Below, piece by piece: positions 44,779 through 54,303 of a stretch of DNA of 64,000 nucleotides. The translations under genes were made by a program, and so were the position numbers. Source of the DNA: Collimonas arenae (GTDB lineage Bacteria; Pseudomonadota; Gammaproteobacteria; Burkholderiales; Burkholderiaceae_D); contig NZ_CP013233.1 of the NCBI RefSeq assembly GCF_001584165.1, positions 1,364,001 through 1,428,000 of the forward strand, written 5' to 3'. How positions within the stretch are numbered: the stretch's first letter is position 1; the number at the start of each line of letters is the position of its first letter. The notes under the pieces were generated by a model. It did not search any database. It worked only from the letters and a program-made list of their open reading frames with translations, and was not told the origin of the DNA.

Positions 44779-46127
44779 ATGAGAACAAAAGTATGTAGCG
44801 CCTTGTTGCTGGGATTGATGAGCAGCCTGCTGGCAGGTTGCGGCGACGGCGGTTCGCAAGATACCGGGAGCGCCAGCCAGAAGCAGTTTGTCCCTAGCGC
44901 GAAATCCAGCGTACCGACGTGCGCCGCCGCTTGGGACGCCACCATTGCATACACTGGCGGCCTTATCGCCAGTTACAACAGCGTGAACTACACCGCAAAC
45001 TGGTGGACGCAGGGGAATAATCCGTCTACCAACAACGGCGGCAGCGGCAGCGGACAGCCATGGACTTCCGACGGCGCCTGCGGTGCTCCGACGCCAACGC
45101 CAACGCCAACGCCAACGCCAACGCCAACGCCAACGCCAACGCCAACGCCAACGCCAACGCCAACGCCAACGCCAACTCCGACACCAACTCCGACACCAAC
45201 TCCGACACCAACTCCGACACCAACGCCTGGTTTTGTGTTCAGCCCATACAAGGATGTCACAGCCGACGCCAACTGGAACACCGGCGGCATGCAAAGCACT
45301 GCAACCGGCACGTCGCTGCCAGTGACCAGCGCCATGCCAGCGCACAATACGGTGCTGACCTGGGCGTTTGCAACCGGTGGATGCGGTTCCGAAATTGGGG
45401 CGGCATTACGCCGGCGCAGATTGCCACCAACGTGCAATCCTTCGTTGCGGCGGGCAAGAAATATATCGTCTCCACCGGCGGCGCGGCAGGGGCATTCACC
45501 TGTACGTCCGATGCCGGTTTCGCCACCTTCATCAACACGTATAACTCTGCCAATCTGATCGGTATCGATTTCGATATCGAAGACGGGCAGAGCCAATCCG
45601 ACATCAACAATCTGGTTGCGCGTGTCCAGGCTGCCCAGGCGACCCATCCGAACCTGCGCTTCAGTTTCACCATTGCCACGCTGGCGACCAGCCAGAGCGG
45701 CTCTGCCACTGCGGTAGACATGGGCTCGAGTTCACCTAATCCATTGGGTGCGATGGGGATATCAGTAATGCAGGCGATTCAGGCAGCCGGCCTCAAAAAC
45801 TACTACGTCAACCTGATGACGATGGATTACGGCGCAGCCACTACCGGCAACTGCGTGATCAGCGGCGGCGCCTGTCAAATGGGGCAGTCGGCGATTCAGG
45901 CGGCGATGGATTTCCATAACTATTACAAGATCCCTTACAGCCAGATCGAACTGACGCCAATGATCGGCGCCAACGATACGGCCGGCGAGACTTTCACACT
46001 GGCCGATACCGACACCTTGTCGGCATGGGCTAAAGCGAACGGACTCGCCGGTCTGCATCATTGGTCGTTCGATCGTGACACGAGCATGAGTTTTACCAAT
46101 CAGTTCATCAAGGATCTCGGACTTTGA
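44779..46127 (+). CDS. Second lipoprotein chitinase: CBM5/12, Pro-Thr linker, GH18 (one frame break)
   Basis: Paralogue of the chitinase at 32790-34136 with the same order of parts; 449 residues after repair. Lipoprotein signal ends '[11 protein letters not shown]'. CBM5/12: '[33 protein letters not shown]'; the stretch [17 protein letters not shown] is shared with the paralogue. A Pro-Thr linker of about 44 residues follows, then GH18 with '[14 protein letters not shown]', catalytic '[12 protein letters not shown]' (DxDxE), '[11 protein letters not shown]' and '[11 protein letters not shown]'. The frame breaks near 45393 (GAAATT where GAAAATT is expected, giving '[13 protein letters not shown]'). 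Confidence 0.9.
45091..45222 (+). repeat. Hexanucleotide microsatellite encoding the Pro-Thr linker
   Basis: Fourteen pure ACGCCA units (45091-45174) are followed by four 12-nt units ACTCCGACACCA (45175-45222). All are in frame and encode alternating Thr and Pro. Because the unit is 6 nt, slippage changes linker length without breaking the frame. Confidence 0.95.
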
Positions 46128-46149
46128 TTGCCTTGGCAGTTGCATGAGT

Positions 46150-46182
46150 AAAAAGCCGGCTCCTGCGAGCCGGCTTTTTTTT
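46150..46182 (+). terminator. Terminator after the second CBM-chitinase
   Basis: AAAAAGCCGGCTC pairs with GAGCCGGCTTTTTTTT around CTGC. Strong, and T/A runs on both sides let it serve the convergent CusF-like gene as well. Confidence 0.92.
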
Positions 46183-46221
46183 ATTGAATGTGGCAGGGTG
46201 CCTTTGATGACTGATGCAACA

Positions 46222-46557
46222 TCACTTCACGACGTCCATTTTCATCACGGTCAAGGCGCCATTTTCTCTTTCGGCGACAAATTTGATCTGGTCGCCGGCT
46301 TGTAGCTGATTCAGCATTGCCGGGTCGCTGACTCGAAATACCATCGTCATCGGTGGCATATCCAGATTCGCCAAAGGCCCGTGCTTGATCGTGATCTTGC
46401 CAGCTTCCTTATCAATTTTCTTTACTTCGCCGACAGACATGGCCGCGGCCTCAACGGATGCTGCCACGGCTTCAGAGGCGATTGCCGCGAGCGGCAGATG
46501 GAACGAAGCGGCTAATGCCAAGGTGATCGTCGCCGGCAGGATAGAACGTGTTTTCAT
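46222..46557 (-). CDS. CusF-like periplasmic copper-binding protein, second copy
   Basis: A 111-residue exported protein, intact. Signal peptide 'MKTRSILPATITLALAASFH' ends near AIASEA. The copper-binding barrel: 'SVGEVKKIDKEAGKITIKHGPLANLDMPPMTMVFRVSDPAMLNQLQAGDQIKFVAERENGALTVMKMDVV'. His and the MTM methionines are kept; the capping Trp of E. coli CusF is Met here. It begins 35 bp after the stop of the cupredoxin gene on the same strand, so it is probably the last gene of the copper operon. Confidence 0.9.
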   Translation of the reverse strand: MKTRSILPATITLALAASFHLPLAAIASEAVAASVEAAAMSVGEVKKIDKEAGKITIKHGPLANLDMPPMTMVFRVSDPAMLNQLQAGDQIKFVAERENGALTVMKMDVVK

Positions 46558-46591
46558 GAAAATTCCTTTGCGATATATCAGGTGAAAAATA

Positions 46592-47076
46592 TCATTTGAC
46601 GATGATTTTCCCGCGCATCCCGGCCTCGAAATGTCCCGGTTGCAAACAGGCGAAATCGAAGATTCCGGCCTTGTCGAACTGCCAGATCAGTTCCCGGCTT
46701 TGCCGGGATCAAGCGATACCTGATTCGCGTCGGCATGTTCCATTTCTGGAAATTTCACCATCAAGGCCGCATGCTCTTTCAGTTCCTCGATGGAGCCGAG
46801 CACCATTTCGTGCTTGACCTTGCCGGAGTTCGTGACGATGAATTTGACAGTGTCACCGCGTTTGACCGAGATGTTCTCTGGCGCAAAGCGCATAGTGTCG
46901 CTCATGTCGATTTGCATCGTTTTCGATACGTTGGCTGCAACTCCGGGCCGGCCCGATGCCGCAGCGTGTCCACCTTGCTGTTCGGTAGAGGTGTCTTGGC
47001 CTTCCTCGCCGTGGGCAAAGGCATTGAGGGATAACAGAGAAAAAACCAGCGTGGATGCGATCAAAATGGATTTCAT
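46592..47076 (-). CDS. Periplasmic cupredoxin (one frame break)
   Basis: Blue-copper-type protein of 161 residues after repair, with signal peptide 'MKSILIASTLVFSLLSLNAFA' and a His/Glu-rich N terminus. The cupredoxin fold shows 'MRFAPENISVKRGDTVKFIVTNSGKVKHEMVLG' (first His ligand) and the C-terminal copper loop 'FDFACLQPGHFEAGM' (Cys, His, Met). The frame breaks near 46693 (GGG where GGGG is expected); repair joins 'DPGKAG' to 'ELIWQFDKAGIFDF'. It sits between the multicopper oxidase and a CusF-like gene and probably shuttles or buffers copper in the periplasm. Confidence 0.86.
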
Positions 47077-47140
47077 GAAAATGTTCCTTTGGTCAAGAGT
47101 GAAAAGCTGCAAATGGAAAAACGAAGTTGCCCCGATAGAC

Positions 47141-48533
47141 TCAGTGGTCGCCATGTGAACCTCCCTTCACTGCATTCAGGATTGTCTCTCCCGGTTTGTT
47201 CGCCATGCGTCGAGTATCGGGCGCCTGGGCGGCTGCAGGCATGGCAGCCGCGCTGCCTTTCCATTCGTAGGCGACAGTGCCGGCCGGATGCCTGTACCAG
47301 CCGGGGTCTTTGTAGTCGTTGCTGGCAAGACCTTTGCGCACCTTCATCGTGGTGAACATGCCGCCCATTTCAATCCCGCCAAACGGCCCGTTGCCGGTCA
47401 TCATCGGCAGGGTGTTGTCCGGCAGCGGCATTTCCATGTCGCCCATTGATCCCCCCTTGTCGCCCATGACCATATAGTCGGGAATCAGCTGGTTGATTTT
47501 CTTGAGTACGGATTTCTGGTCGACGCCGATCATGGTTGGCACATCGTGTCCCATCGCGTTCATCGTATGGTGCGACTTGTGGCAATGCAGCGCCCAGTCG
47601 CCGGGCTCGTCGGCATTGAATTCGATTGCCCGCATCTGACCCACCGCGATATCCGTTGTGACTTCCGGCCAGCGGCTGGCGGGGGGTGTCCAGCCGCCGT
47701 CCGTGCCTGTCACCACGAATTCGTGGCCGTGCAGGTGGATCGGATGATTGGTCATGGTCAGGTTGCCGACCCTGATCCGTACTCGGTCGTGTTGCCGCAC
47801 CACCAGCGGATCGATACCAGGAAAGGCGCGACTGTTCCATGTCCAAAGGTTGAAGTCGGTCATCTCATTGACACGCGGCGTAGCGGCGCCCGGTTCGATG
47901 TCATAAGCATTCAGCAGGAACACGAAATCGCGGTCGACCCGCATCAGCGACGGATCTTTCGGATGAGTGATCCAGAAACCCATCATGCCCATCGCCATCT
48001 GCACCATTTCATCTGCGTGCGGGTGATACATGAAGGTACCGGCGCGTCTTGCCGTGAATTCATAGACAAAAGTTTTTCCGGGCGGGATGCCAGGCTGGGT
48101 CAGTCCGGTAACGCCATCCATGCCGTTTGGCAGGCGTTGGCCATGCCAGTGCACCGACGTGTGTTCCGGCAGTTTGTTGGTGACGAAGATCCGCACCCTG
48201 TCGCCCTCGACGACCTCGATGGTCGGCCCGGGCTTTGGCCGTTGTAGCCCCATAGATTGGCCTTCATGCCAGGGGCAATCTCGCGCACCACCGGTTCCGC
48301 CACCAGATGGAATTCCTTGATGCCATTGTTCATGCGCCAAGGCAGCGTCCAGCCATTCAATGTGACCACCGGCTGATAGGGCGGCCATTGGCTGGATTCA
48401 ACGGAGGTTGGGTGGCGGCCTGGGTTTGCAGCACCGCTTCCGGCAGGCTGGCGGCGCCGATACGGCTGACGGCGGTGGCGCTGACCGCGAGTGCAGAGCC
48501 TTGCAGGAAGGCGCGTCGAGACAGGTTGCTCAT
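47141..48533 (-). CDS. Periplasmic multicopper oxidase, Tat-exported (two frame breaks)
   Basis: Copper-resistance oxidase of 464 residues after repair, expected to oxidise Cu(I). The Tat signal is 'MSNLSRRAFLQGSALAVSA'. Copper sites: 'HTSVHWHGQRLPNGMDGV' (HxH), 'GTFMYHPHADEM' (HxH), 'NHPIHLHGHEF' (HxxHxH) and 'WALHCHKSHHTMNAMG' (HCHxxxH plus Met). A Met-rich segment (MGDMEMPLPDNTLPMM) near the end resembles CueO-type methionine arms. Frame breaks near 48382 and 48231 split the first 110 residues; one C added at each gives 'NGRPYQPVVTLNGWTLPW' and 'GQSPGPTIEVVEGD'. Confidence 0.9.
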
Positions 48534-48582
48534 GGTTGTTTTCCTTGTGTTTGTGGTGTGCCGGGTGCGCTGATCAACGGTT

Positions 48583-49928
48583 TCAGGGGCCGCCCAGCGC
48601 AAGTTGCATTTCGTTGTCGGCGATCCAGAAATCGCGGCTGGCATCGATCGTGGCGTTGACCGCATTGGCTTGTTCGCGGGCATCGGCCAGCAGTTCGAAC
48701 ACGCTCGACAGCATGCCGTTGTAACGCAGCAGATACTCATCCGAGATGCGTTTGCGGAGCGGTAGCACCTGGTCGCGGTAATGTCGCGCCAGATCGTAGG
48801 CGGTCAGGTAGTTCTGATAGGAAGCGCGTACCTGCGATTGCGCATCTGTCGCAGCTGCCGCCAGGCGATGCGCGGCCTGCATGTAGATCGCTTCGGATTT
48901 GGCGACGCGCGCGCTGCCCCAATCGAACAAGGGGATTTCCAGGCTGACCTGATAACCGGTTTCGCGCGAGGCGCCTGGCTCAGAGTTGTGCAGATAAGCC
49001 AGCTCCATCACATTGATGAAGCGGGTAGCCCGGTTCAATCCAAGTGTGGCTTGCAGACCGTCGACTTCCAGTTTCGCTGCGGCGATATCGAGGCGCTGCG
49101 ACATAGCCTGCGTCTCCGCGTCCTGCAGCGACGGACGCGCATCCGGCAATTCCGGCAGTTGCTGTGGCAACTGGAACCCGCTTTGGGCGCGGCTCAAGCC
49201 GAGCAGGCGGATCAACTGCTCACGGGCCGCCACTGCCTGCTGCCGTGAGCGCGCCAATTGCACTATGGCGTCAGCGTGGAAAGCCTGTTCACGGGTCAGT
49301 TCCAACTGGTTGAAATTGCCGGCCTGCGCCATCTTGAGCGCCAGTTCGCTGCCAGCGGCTGCAGCGCTTTCGACTTGCTCCTGGTAGCGCACGCTCTGCG
49401 TTGCCGCCACGCTTTGGTAGTAGGCGGTACGGGTCGCAGCGGCGACCTGCAGGATGCGGCGGCAGCGCTTAGTTTGGCGATCTGAAACTGCCGGCGCTCG
49501 ATTTTTGATGTTGCCGGCAGCGTCAGCAAGCCCATCACAGCCATCGAAAAACTGCGATCTATCTTGATGTCGTCGCCGCTGCGGGTGCGGCCGAAACTGA
49601 AGCCGGGATTCGGCAAGCGGCTGGCTTGCACCAGATTGGCTTCGACAATGCCGAGCTCTTCGTAATCGGCTTGCAAGCCCCGATTGCCGAGCAGGGCAAT
49701 CTGTACGGCATCGTCAACCGACAACGGCTTTTGTAGCAATTTATCGATGAGTTGGCGAGTTTCGCCCAACTCTGCTTCGGAGCGCGGCCGCTCGGGCGTT
49801 TGCCGCAGTCGTTGCCCGGCGATCTCGCTGACGTCGCCAAAGCCCTGGTCGGCGCTCAGGCTGGCGCAACCGGCGAGGGCGGCCAGCAACGAGGCAGGCA
49901 GCACGCGCCTGCGCATGAAAATGAACAT
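48583..49928 (-). CDS. TolC-type outer-membrane lipoprotein of the copper cluster (one frame break)
   Basis: Outer-membrane efflux-channel family protein, 448 residues after repair. The lipobox is 'LLAALAGCASL'. Paired helical regions typical of TolC/OprM are visible: 'SVDDAVQIALLGNRGLQADYEELGIVEANLVQASRLPNP', 'AGNFNQLELTREQAFHADAIVQLARSRQQAVAAREQLIRLLGL' and 'RYNGMLSSVFELLADAREQ'. The frame breaks near 49458; one base added gives 'LSAAARILQVAAATRTAYYQS'. ATG at 49928 with GAGGATTCC before it. No RND or membrane-fusion partner lies nearby. It precedes the oxidase gene by 49 bp, so they are probably co-transcribed. Confidence 0.85.
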
Positions 49929-50031
49929 GGAATCCTCGTTAACGAGGCAGCGCATGGCCCTAGGACGATGCATTGCCAATCAATCAGGCTTGCCGTTCCC
50001 GTATGGGCGGCAAGATACTTGAATTGAAAAA

Positions 50032-50439
50032 TTAAGCGAGGAGTGAGGGAGGTCGTTCGGGGTTTTCCGGCATGTAGCCGACAAAACCTGAAAGCGGGAA
50101 AGGAATCGCGTGTGTGATCGCCAGCGCTTGTGTTGCCGCCAGCGTCGATGGCATCGGAATCACGCCGATACAGCAAGCGGCGCAGGAACTGCAGGAGTGG
50201 GATACCTTGTCATGCGCGCCGTTGTGGTGATCGCCCTGCATCGATGTCGATGTCAAGCCGGCACTTTGCAGATCGGCACGATGATGCGAACTTGCGTGCA
50301 TCGTTGCAGCGGCAGTACGTGCCGCCGTCACATTTTCCGAGCCGCAAAAAACCATCGCCGCCGCGGCATATCCCTGTAAAGGGATGGCCAGCGCCAGCAG
50401 CAGGATCAGCAGGTTCTTCAGGCGGATGATGGAAAACAT
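50032..50439 (-). CDS. Exported His/Cys-rich protein of the copper cluster
   Basis: A 135-residue protein of unknown exact function. It has a signal peptide or membrane anchor (LKNLLILLLALAIPLQGYAAAA). A central His/Met-rich stretch (ATMHASSHHRADL...MQGDHHNGAHDKVSH) and a Cys cluster 'CSSCAACC' could bind metal. The end 'PENPERPPSLLA' resembles small proteins (DUF2946/CopL-like) encoded in copper-resistance loci. First gene of the oxidase operon on the minus strand, following cueR; start ATG at 50439. Confidence 0.65.
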   Translation of the reverse strand: MFSIIRLKNLLILLLALAIPLQGYAAAAMVFCGSENVTAARTAAATMHASSHHRADLQSAGLTSTSMQGDHHNGAHDKVSHSCSSCAACCIGVIPMPSTLAATQALAITHAIPFPLSGFVGYMPENPERPPSLLA

Positions 50440-50460
50440 GATGGGGGATTCTAGCATCGA

Positions 50461-50871
50461 TTACAGCGTTTGCTGCGCCAGGCCTTCCAGAATCGGACAA
50501 TCAGGCCGGGCATCGCCATGGCAATGGCAGGCCAGTTTCTCCAGCGTGGCTTTCATCGCCTGCAGCTCGCGGATCTTGTCGTCCAGCTCGCCGATATGCG
50601 TCAGCGCCAATTGCTTGACTTTGCTGCTGGGACGCGACTGGTCGAGCCAGAGCCCGATCAGTTCGGCAATCTGTTTCATCGAAAATCCCAGCAGCCGGCT
50701 CTGGCGGATGAAGCGCAGCAGATGGATGTCGCGCTCGTTGTAAGTGCGATAGCCGGCGTCGGTGCGACTGGCTTTCGGGATTAGGCCGATTTCTTCGTAG
50801 TGCCGGATCATCTTGGCTGAGACGCCCGAGGCTAGTGCGGCATCGCCTATATTCAGTGCATTAGAGGACAT
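50461..50871 (-). CDS. cueR: Cu(I)-responsive MerR-family regulator CueR
   Basis: A 136-residue activator of copper efflux genes. The MerR winged helix is '[38 protein letters not shown]', then the dimerisation coiled coil. The metal loop '[14 protein letters not shown]' carries the two Cys spaced as in CueR (C-x7-C), and the Ser/Ala position matches +1 metal sensors. It overlaps the copA end by 11 bp, so copA and cueR are co-transcribed. Two MerR-type promoters with 19-bp spacers (53373-53403 and 54234-54264) are its likely targets. Confidence 0.92.
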   Translation of the reverse strand: MSSNALNIGDAALASGVSAKMIRHYEEIGLIPKASRTDAGYRTYNERDIHLLRFIRQSRLLGFSMKQIAELIGLWLDQSRPSSKVKQLALTHIGELDDKIRELQAMKATLEKLACHCHGDARPDCPILEGLAQQTL

Positions 50872-53341
50872 TTGCGATCTCCTTGGAGGTTGCCGGCGTA
50901 GACGAAACTGGCGATGCCGGTTGATCCGCAGCTGGCCGCCAACGCTTCAGCAACAGCGCGTTGCTGACCACGCTGACGCTGCTGAAAGCCATCGCCGCGC
51001 CGGCCAGCACCGGGTTCAGATAGCCGAGCGCGGCCAGCGGAATGCCAATCAGGTTGTAAATGAAGGCCCAGAACAGGTTCTGGCGGATCTTGTGATACGT
51101 GCGGCGCGAGATATCGATTGCGTCGGCCACCAGGCCCGGATCGCCGCGCATCAAGGTGATGCCGGCAGCTTGCATGGCGACGTCGGTGCCGGTCGACATG
51201 GCGATGCCGACATCGGCCGCAGCCAGCGCGGGCGCATCGTTGATGCCGTCGCCGACCATAGCGACCACGCTCCCGCCGGATTTCAACTCGGTGATTGTTC
51301 GGGCCTTGTCGGCAGGCAGGATTTCGGCATGGATCTCACTGATGCCCAACTGTTTGCCGACTGCGTTGGCGCTGCCGCGATTGTCGCCGCTCAGCATGGC
51401 GACACGGATCGACAGCTGTTGCAAGCGCTTGACGGCATAGGCAGCGCTCGGTTTGACCTGATCGCCGAAGGCCAACAGGCCAATGACGATCGGCTTGCCG
51501 TCTTGCGTTGCGGCCAGCCAGGAAATGGTGCGGCCTTCGGCTTCCAGTGTTTTGGCATCGCTTGCGAGGGCGCCGAGTTCGACGCCCAGTTCCTGCATCC
51601 AGCGTGAACTGCCCAGATAGCATTGCCGCTCGCCAACGCTGGCTTGCACGCCGCGTCCGGCAATTGACTTGACCTGGCTGGCATCGACTGCAGGCGCAAT
51701 CTTTTGCAGCTTGGCGGCGGCCAGCACAGCCCGCGCCAATGGATGTTCGCTGTTGCGTTGCACGGCCGCGGCCAGCGCCAGCAGGGCGCTTTCTTGGCCT
51801 GGAGTGCTGGGCAATGCGGCCAGCAGCGTCGGCTGGCCGATGGTCAGCGTGCCGGTTTTATCGAAGGCGACCACGTCGATCTTGTGAGCGATTTCCAATG
51901 CCTCAGCATCCTTGATCAGGATGCCGTAACGCGCTGCGACGCCGGTGCCGGCCATGATCGCGGTCGGCGTTGCCAGTCCCAGCGCACATGGGCAGGCGAT
52001 CACCAGCACGGCCACCGCATTCAACAGTGCTTGCTGCCAGTCGCCGGTGCTCAAGCCCCAGCCGAGCAAGGTAAGGGCGGCGATCAACAGCACTACCGGT
52101 ACGAAAACTGCGCTGACCTTATCGACCAGACGCTGGATCGGCGCCTTCGCGGCTTGCGCATGTTCGACCATACGGATGATGCGCGCCAGCGTGGTTTCGG
52201 CGCCGATGGTCGTGGTGTTCACCAGCAGCAAACCTTCGCCATTGATGGCGCCCGCCGTGACGTGGTCTTGCGCTTGTTTCGCAATCGGCAAACTCTCGCC
52301 GGTCAGCAGCGATTCGTCGACATGGCTTTGTCCTTCTTGCACCACACCGTCTACCGCAATGCGTTCGCCGGCGCGCACCACGACCAGGTCGCCGACCTGC
52401 AGCGCTGCGATGGCAATCTCGCGATCAACACCATCGCGGCGCACCGTGGCGTGCTCCGGGCGCAGCGCGTTCAACGCACGGATGGCGTCGGCAGTCTGGC
52501 GCTTGGCGCGGGCTTCCAACCACTTGCCAAGCAACACCAGCGTGATCACCGCCGCCGATGCTTCGAAGTACAGGTGCACCATTGCTCCATGCTGTGATGA
52601 CATCGACAACAACTGATACAGCGACAAACCATATGCGGCGCTGGTGCCGAGCGCTACCAGCAAATCCATGTTGCCGCTGCCTGCCTTCAACGCGCGCCAG
52701 CCGGCGCGGTAGAAGCGGGCGCCGAGCCAGAACTGCACCGGCGTCGCCAGCGCCAGTTGCCACCAGCCCGGCAAAGCCCAGTCGCTACCGAACGGCATCA
52801 GCAGCATCGGCAACACCAATGGCAGCGTAAACAGCGCTGCCAGAGCAACCGGCCACCAGCCTGGCAGCATAGTCTTGCTAACCGGCGATTCTGAGGTTGA
52901 TGTTGCGGCGGGAACTGTAGCCTCATAGCCGGCGGCTTTGACCGCTGCGATCAGACTTTCAAGCGGCACTGCGCCGGCAGTTGTCAGCGTGGCTTTTTCC
53001 GTGGCCAGGTTGACCGCCACGCTTTGCACGCCTGCGACTTTATACAAAGCCTTCTCGACTCGGCTGACGCATGAAGCGCAGCTCATGTCCGCGATATCGA
53101 GCGTAATTTCCTGCTGCTTTACCTGGTAACCGGCCTGTTCCACCGCAACCACCAGAGGGCCAATAGTAGTGCCGGCATCGGCTTGTACGGTCGCCAGTTC
53201 AGTCGCCAGGTTGACGCTGACATCCTGCACCCCGGCAACCTTGCGTAGGGCTTTCTCGACATGCGATACGCAGGAAGCGCAGCTCATGCCGTCGATCGGC
53301 AAACGGAATTCGATCAATGGAGTTGTGCTGGTGCTGCTCAT
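50861..53341 (-). CDS. copA: Copper-exporting P1B-type ATPase CopA
   Basis: Inner-membrane Cu(I) exporter of about 826 residues. Two N-terminal metal-binding domains (GMSCASC and DMSCASC) precede eight membrane helices. Key motifs: 'LLTGES' actuator loop, '[13 protein letters not shown]' (CPC copper site), '[10 protein letters not shown]' (phosphorylated Asp), 'HPLARAV' (HP loop) and '[20 protein letters not shown]'. Start ATG at 53341 with AGGCGG before it; upstream in-frame starts overlap the CueR-type promoter. Intact, unlike much of the copper block to its left. cueR follows with overlap. Confidence 0.97.
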   Translation of the reverse strand: MSSTSTTPLIEFRLPIDGMSCASCVSHVEKALRKVAGVQDVSVNLATELATVQADAGTTIGPLVVAVEQAGYQVKQQEITLDIADMSCASCVSRVEKALYKVAGVQSVAVNLATEKATLTTAGAVPLESLIAAVKAAGYEATVPAATSTSESPVSKTMLPGWWPVALAALFTLPLVLPMLLMPFGSDWALPGWWQLALATPVQFWLGARFYRAGWRALKAGSGNMDLLVALGTSAAYGLSLYQLLSMSSQHGAMVHLYFEASAAVITLVLLGKWLEARAKRQTADAIRALNALRPEHATVRRDGVDREIAIAALQVGDLVVVRAGERIAVDGVVQEGQSHVDESLLTGESLPIAKQAQDHVTAGAINGEGLLLVNTTTIGAETTLARIIRMVEHAQAAKAPIQRLVDKVSAVFVPVVLLIAALTLLGWGLSTGDWQQALLNAVAVLVIACPCALGLATPTAIMAGTGVAARYGILIKDAEALEIAHKIDVVAFDKTGTLTIGQPTLLAALPSTPGQESALLALAAAVQRNSEHPLARAVLAAAKLQKIAPAVDASQVKSIAGRGVQASVGERQCYLGSSRWMQELGVELGALASDAKTLEAEGRTISWLAATQDGKPIVIGLLAFGDQVKPSAAYAVKRLQQLSIRVAMLSGDNRGSANAVGKQLGISEIHAEILPADKARTITELKSGGSVVAMVGDGINDAPALAAADVGIAMSTGTDVAMQAAGITLMRGDPGLVADAIDISRRTYHKIRQNLFWAFIYNLIGIPLAALGYLNPVLAGAAMAFSSVSVVSNALLLKRWRPAADQPASPVSSTPATSKEIANVL

Positions 53342-53372
53342 GATGGGCCGCCTGGTAAGTGGATATGTTTGC

Positions 53373-53403
53373 ATGATCCACCTTCCCATGATGGGAAGGT
53401 CAA
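53373..53403 (-). promoter_or_regulatory. CueR-type promoter of copA
   Basis: On the minus strand, TTGACC (53403-53398) and GATCAT (53378-53373) are separated by 19 bp, the long spacer that MerR activators need. The spacer holds ACCTTCCCAT and ATGGGAAGGT, a perfect palindrome around a single central base (53380-53400), the CueR consensus. Confidence 0.92.
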
Positions 53404-53563
53404 GCACAATTTTAACAGTCGATGGTTTTGTGCGTGGTTGGCAGCCAGTTCTGCGGCGAAAAGCTCTACCGGCTATACGCGTAGCGCTATATGAGCAGAG
53501 GGGGCGGCACGTTACGATTCCTGTCCATCGAATTTTTCAATTCAATCAACTTCTCAGGAATAC

Positions 53564-54172
53564 ATGATGTCCAAGCCGGCAAATTTCGAAAATTATCATA
53601 TTCGCAAGTGGTACACCCAGATCGACGACACGCTGGCCAATGAGTCCGGCGTGTTGGCTGACGGCAATCCGCTGCGCAAGATCGTGATTGCCGCCGCCAT
53701 TCATAATCCCTACGCCGGCCGCTTCAGTGAAAATCTCGACCTGATCCTGGCCAATTCGCCAGCGCTCGGCCATGAATTCGGCCGTCGCATCGTCGCCGCG
53801 CTGGGCAATGACCAGGTGGAAAGCTACGGCAAGGCTTGCATCGTCGGCATCGGCGGCGAATACGAGCACGGCAACGCGTTCCTGACACCAGCCATGGTCA
53901 TGCCGATCCGTGAAGCTATCGGCGGCGGTAAAGCCTGGATCCCGTCATCCGGCAAACGCGGCGTGCCAGGCACTGAACTGGATATTCCGCTGGCGCACAA
54001 ACATGCGCTGTACGTGCCGTCGCACTACGACACCGTCACCACCCAGTTCTTCGATGCACCGAATGCCGACGAAGTCGTGGTGGCGTTTGCAGTGGCTACC
54101 CGCGGCCGCCTGCATGCACGCCTGGGCGGCTTGAAAGCCAATGAAATTGAAGGAAAGAACGGCCTGAACTAA
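53564..54172 (+). CDS. DUF1185 'amino acid synthesis' family protein
   Basis: A protein of about 202 residues matching the DUF1185 family. Characteristic segments: 'YHIRKWYTQIDDTLANESG', 'LRKIVIAAAIHNPYAGRFSENLDLI', 'VESYGKACIVGIGGEYEHGNAFLTP' and 'ELDIPLAHKHALYVPSHYDTVTTQFFDAPNADEVVVAFAVATRGR'. The fold is known from structural genomics, but the reaction is not established. CAGGAATAC precedes the ATG at 53564; the next codon is also ATG. It lies between copA and copZ without an obvious copper link. Confidence 0.88.
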   Translation: MMSKPANFENYHIRKWYTQIDDTLANESGVLADGNPLRKIVIAAAIHNPYAGRFSENLDLILANSPALGHEFGRRIVAALGNDQVESYGKACIVGIGGEYEHGNAFLTPAMVMPIREAIGGGKAWIPSSGKRGVPGTELDIPLAHKHALYVPSHYDTVTTQFFDAPNADEVVVAFAVATRGRLHARLGGLKANEIEGKNGLN

Positions 54173-54233
54173 ACAGTTCATCGCGACCGGCAATGATTTC
54201 GATCGTTGGGTATTGCATTTTTTCAGTTGCTGC

Positions 54234-54264
54234 TTGACCTTGCTACGATGGGAAGGTTTATAGT
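54234..54264 (+). promoter_or_regulatory. CueR-type promoter of copZ
   Basis: TTGACC (54234-54239) and TATAGT (54259-54264) with a 19-bp spacer. The spacer contains CTTGCTACGATGGGAAGG, a degenerate form of the palindrome before copA with the same right arm GGGAAGGT. Confidence 0.9.
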
Positions 54265-54303
54265 TGATCCAAGTGACCAACCAAGCGAGAACGGAGTAAT
54301 AAA

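Noticed and set aside
45091..45222. Tandem repeat array that might suggest a CRISPR
   Set aside because: Units are 6 or 12 nt without unique spacers and lie in frame inside a chitinase gene, encoding a Pro-Thr linker.
24000..49500. Programmed ribosomal frameshifting as the cause of the many frame breaks
   Set aside because: Sites differ, lack slippery heptamers and downstream structures, and occur in unrelated genes; base loss in short runs explains them better.
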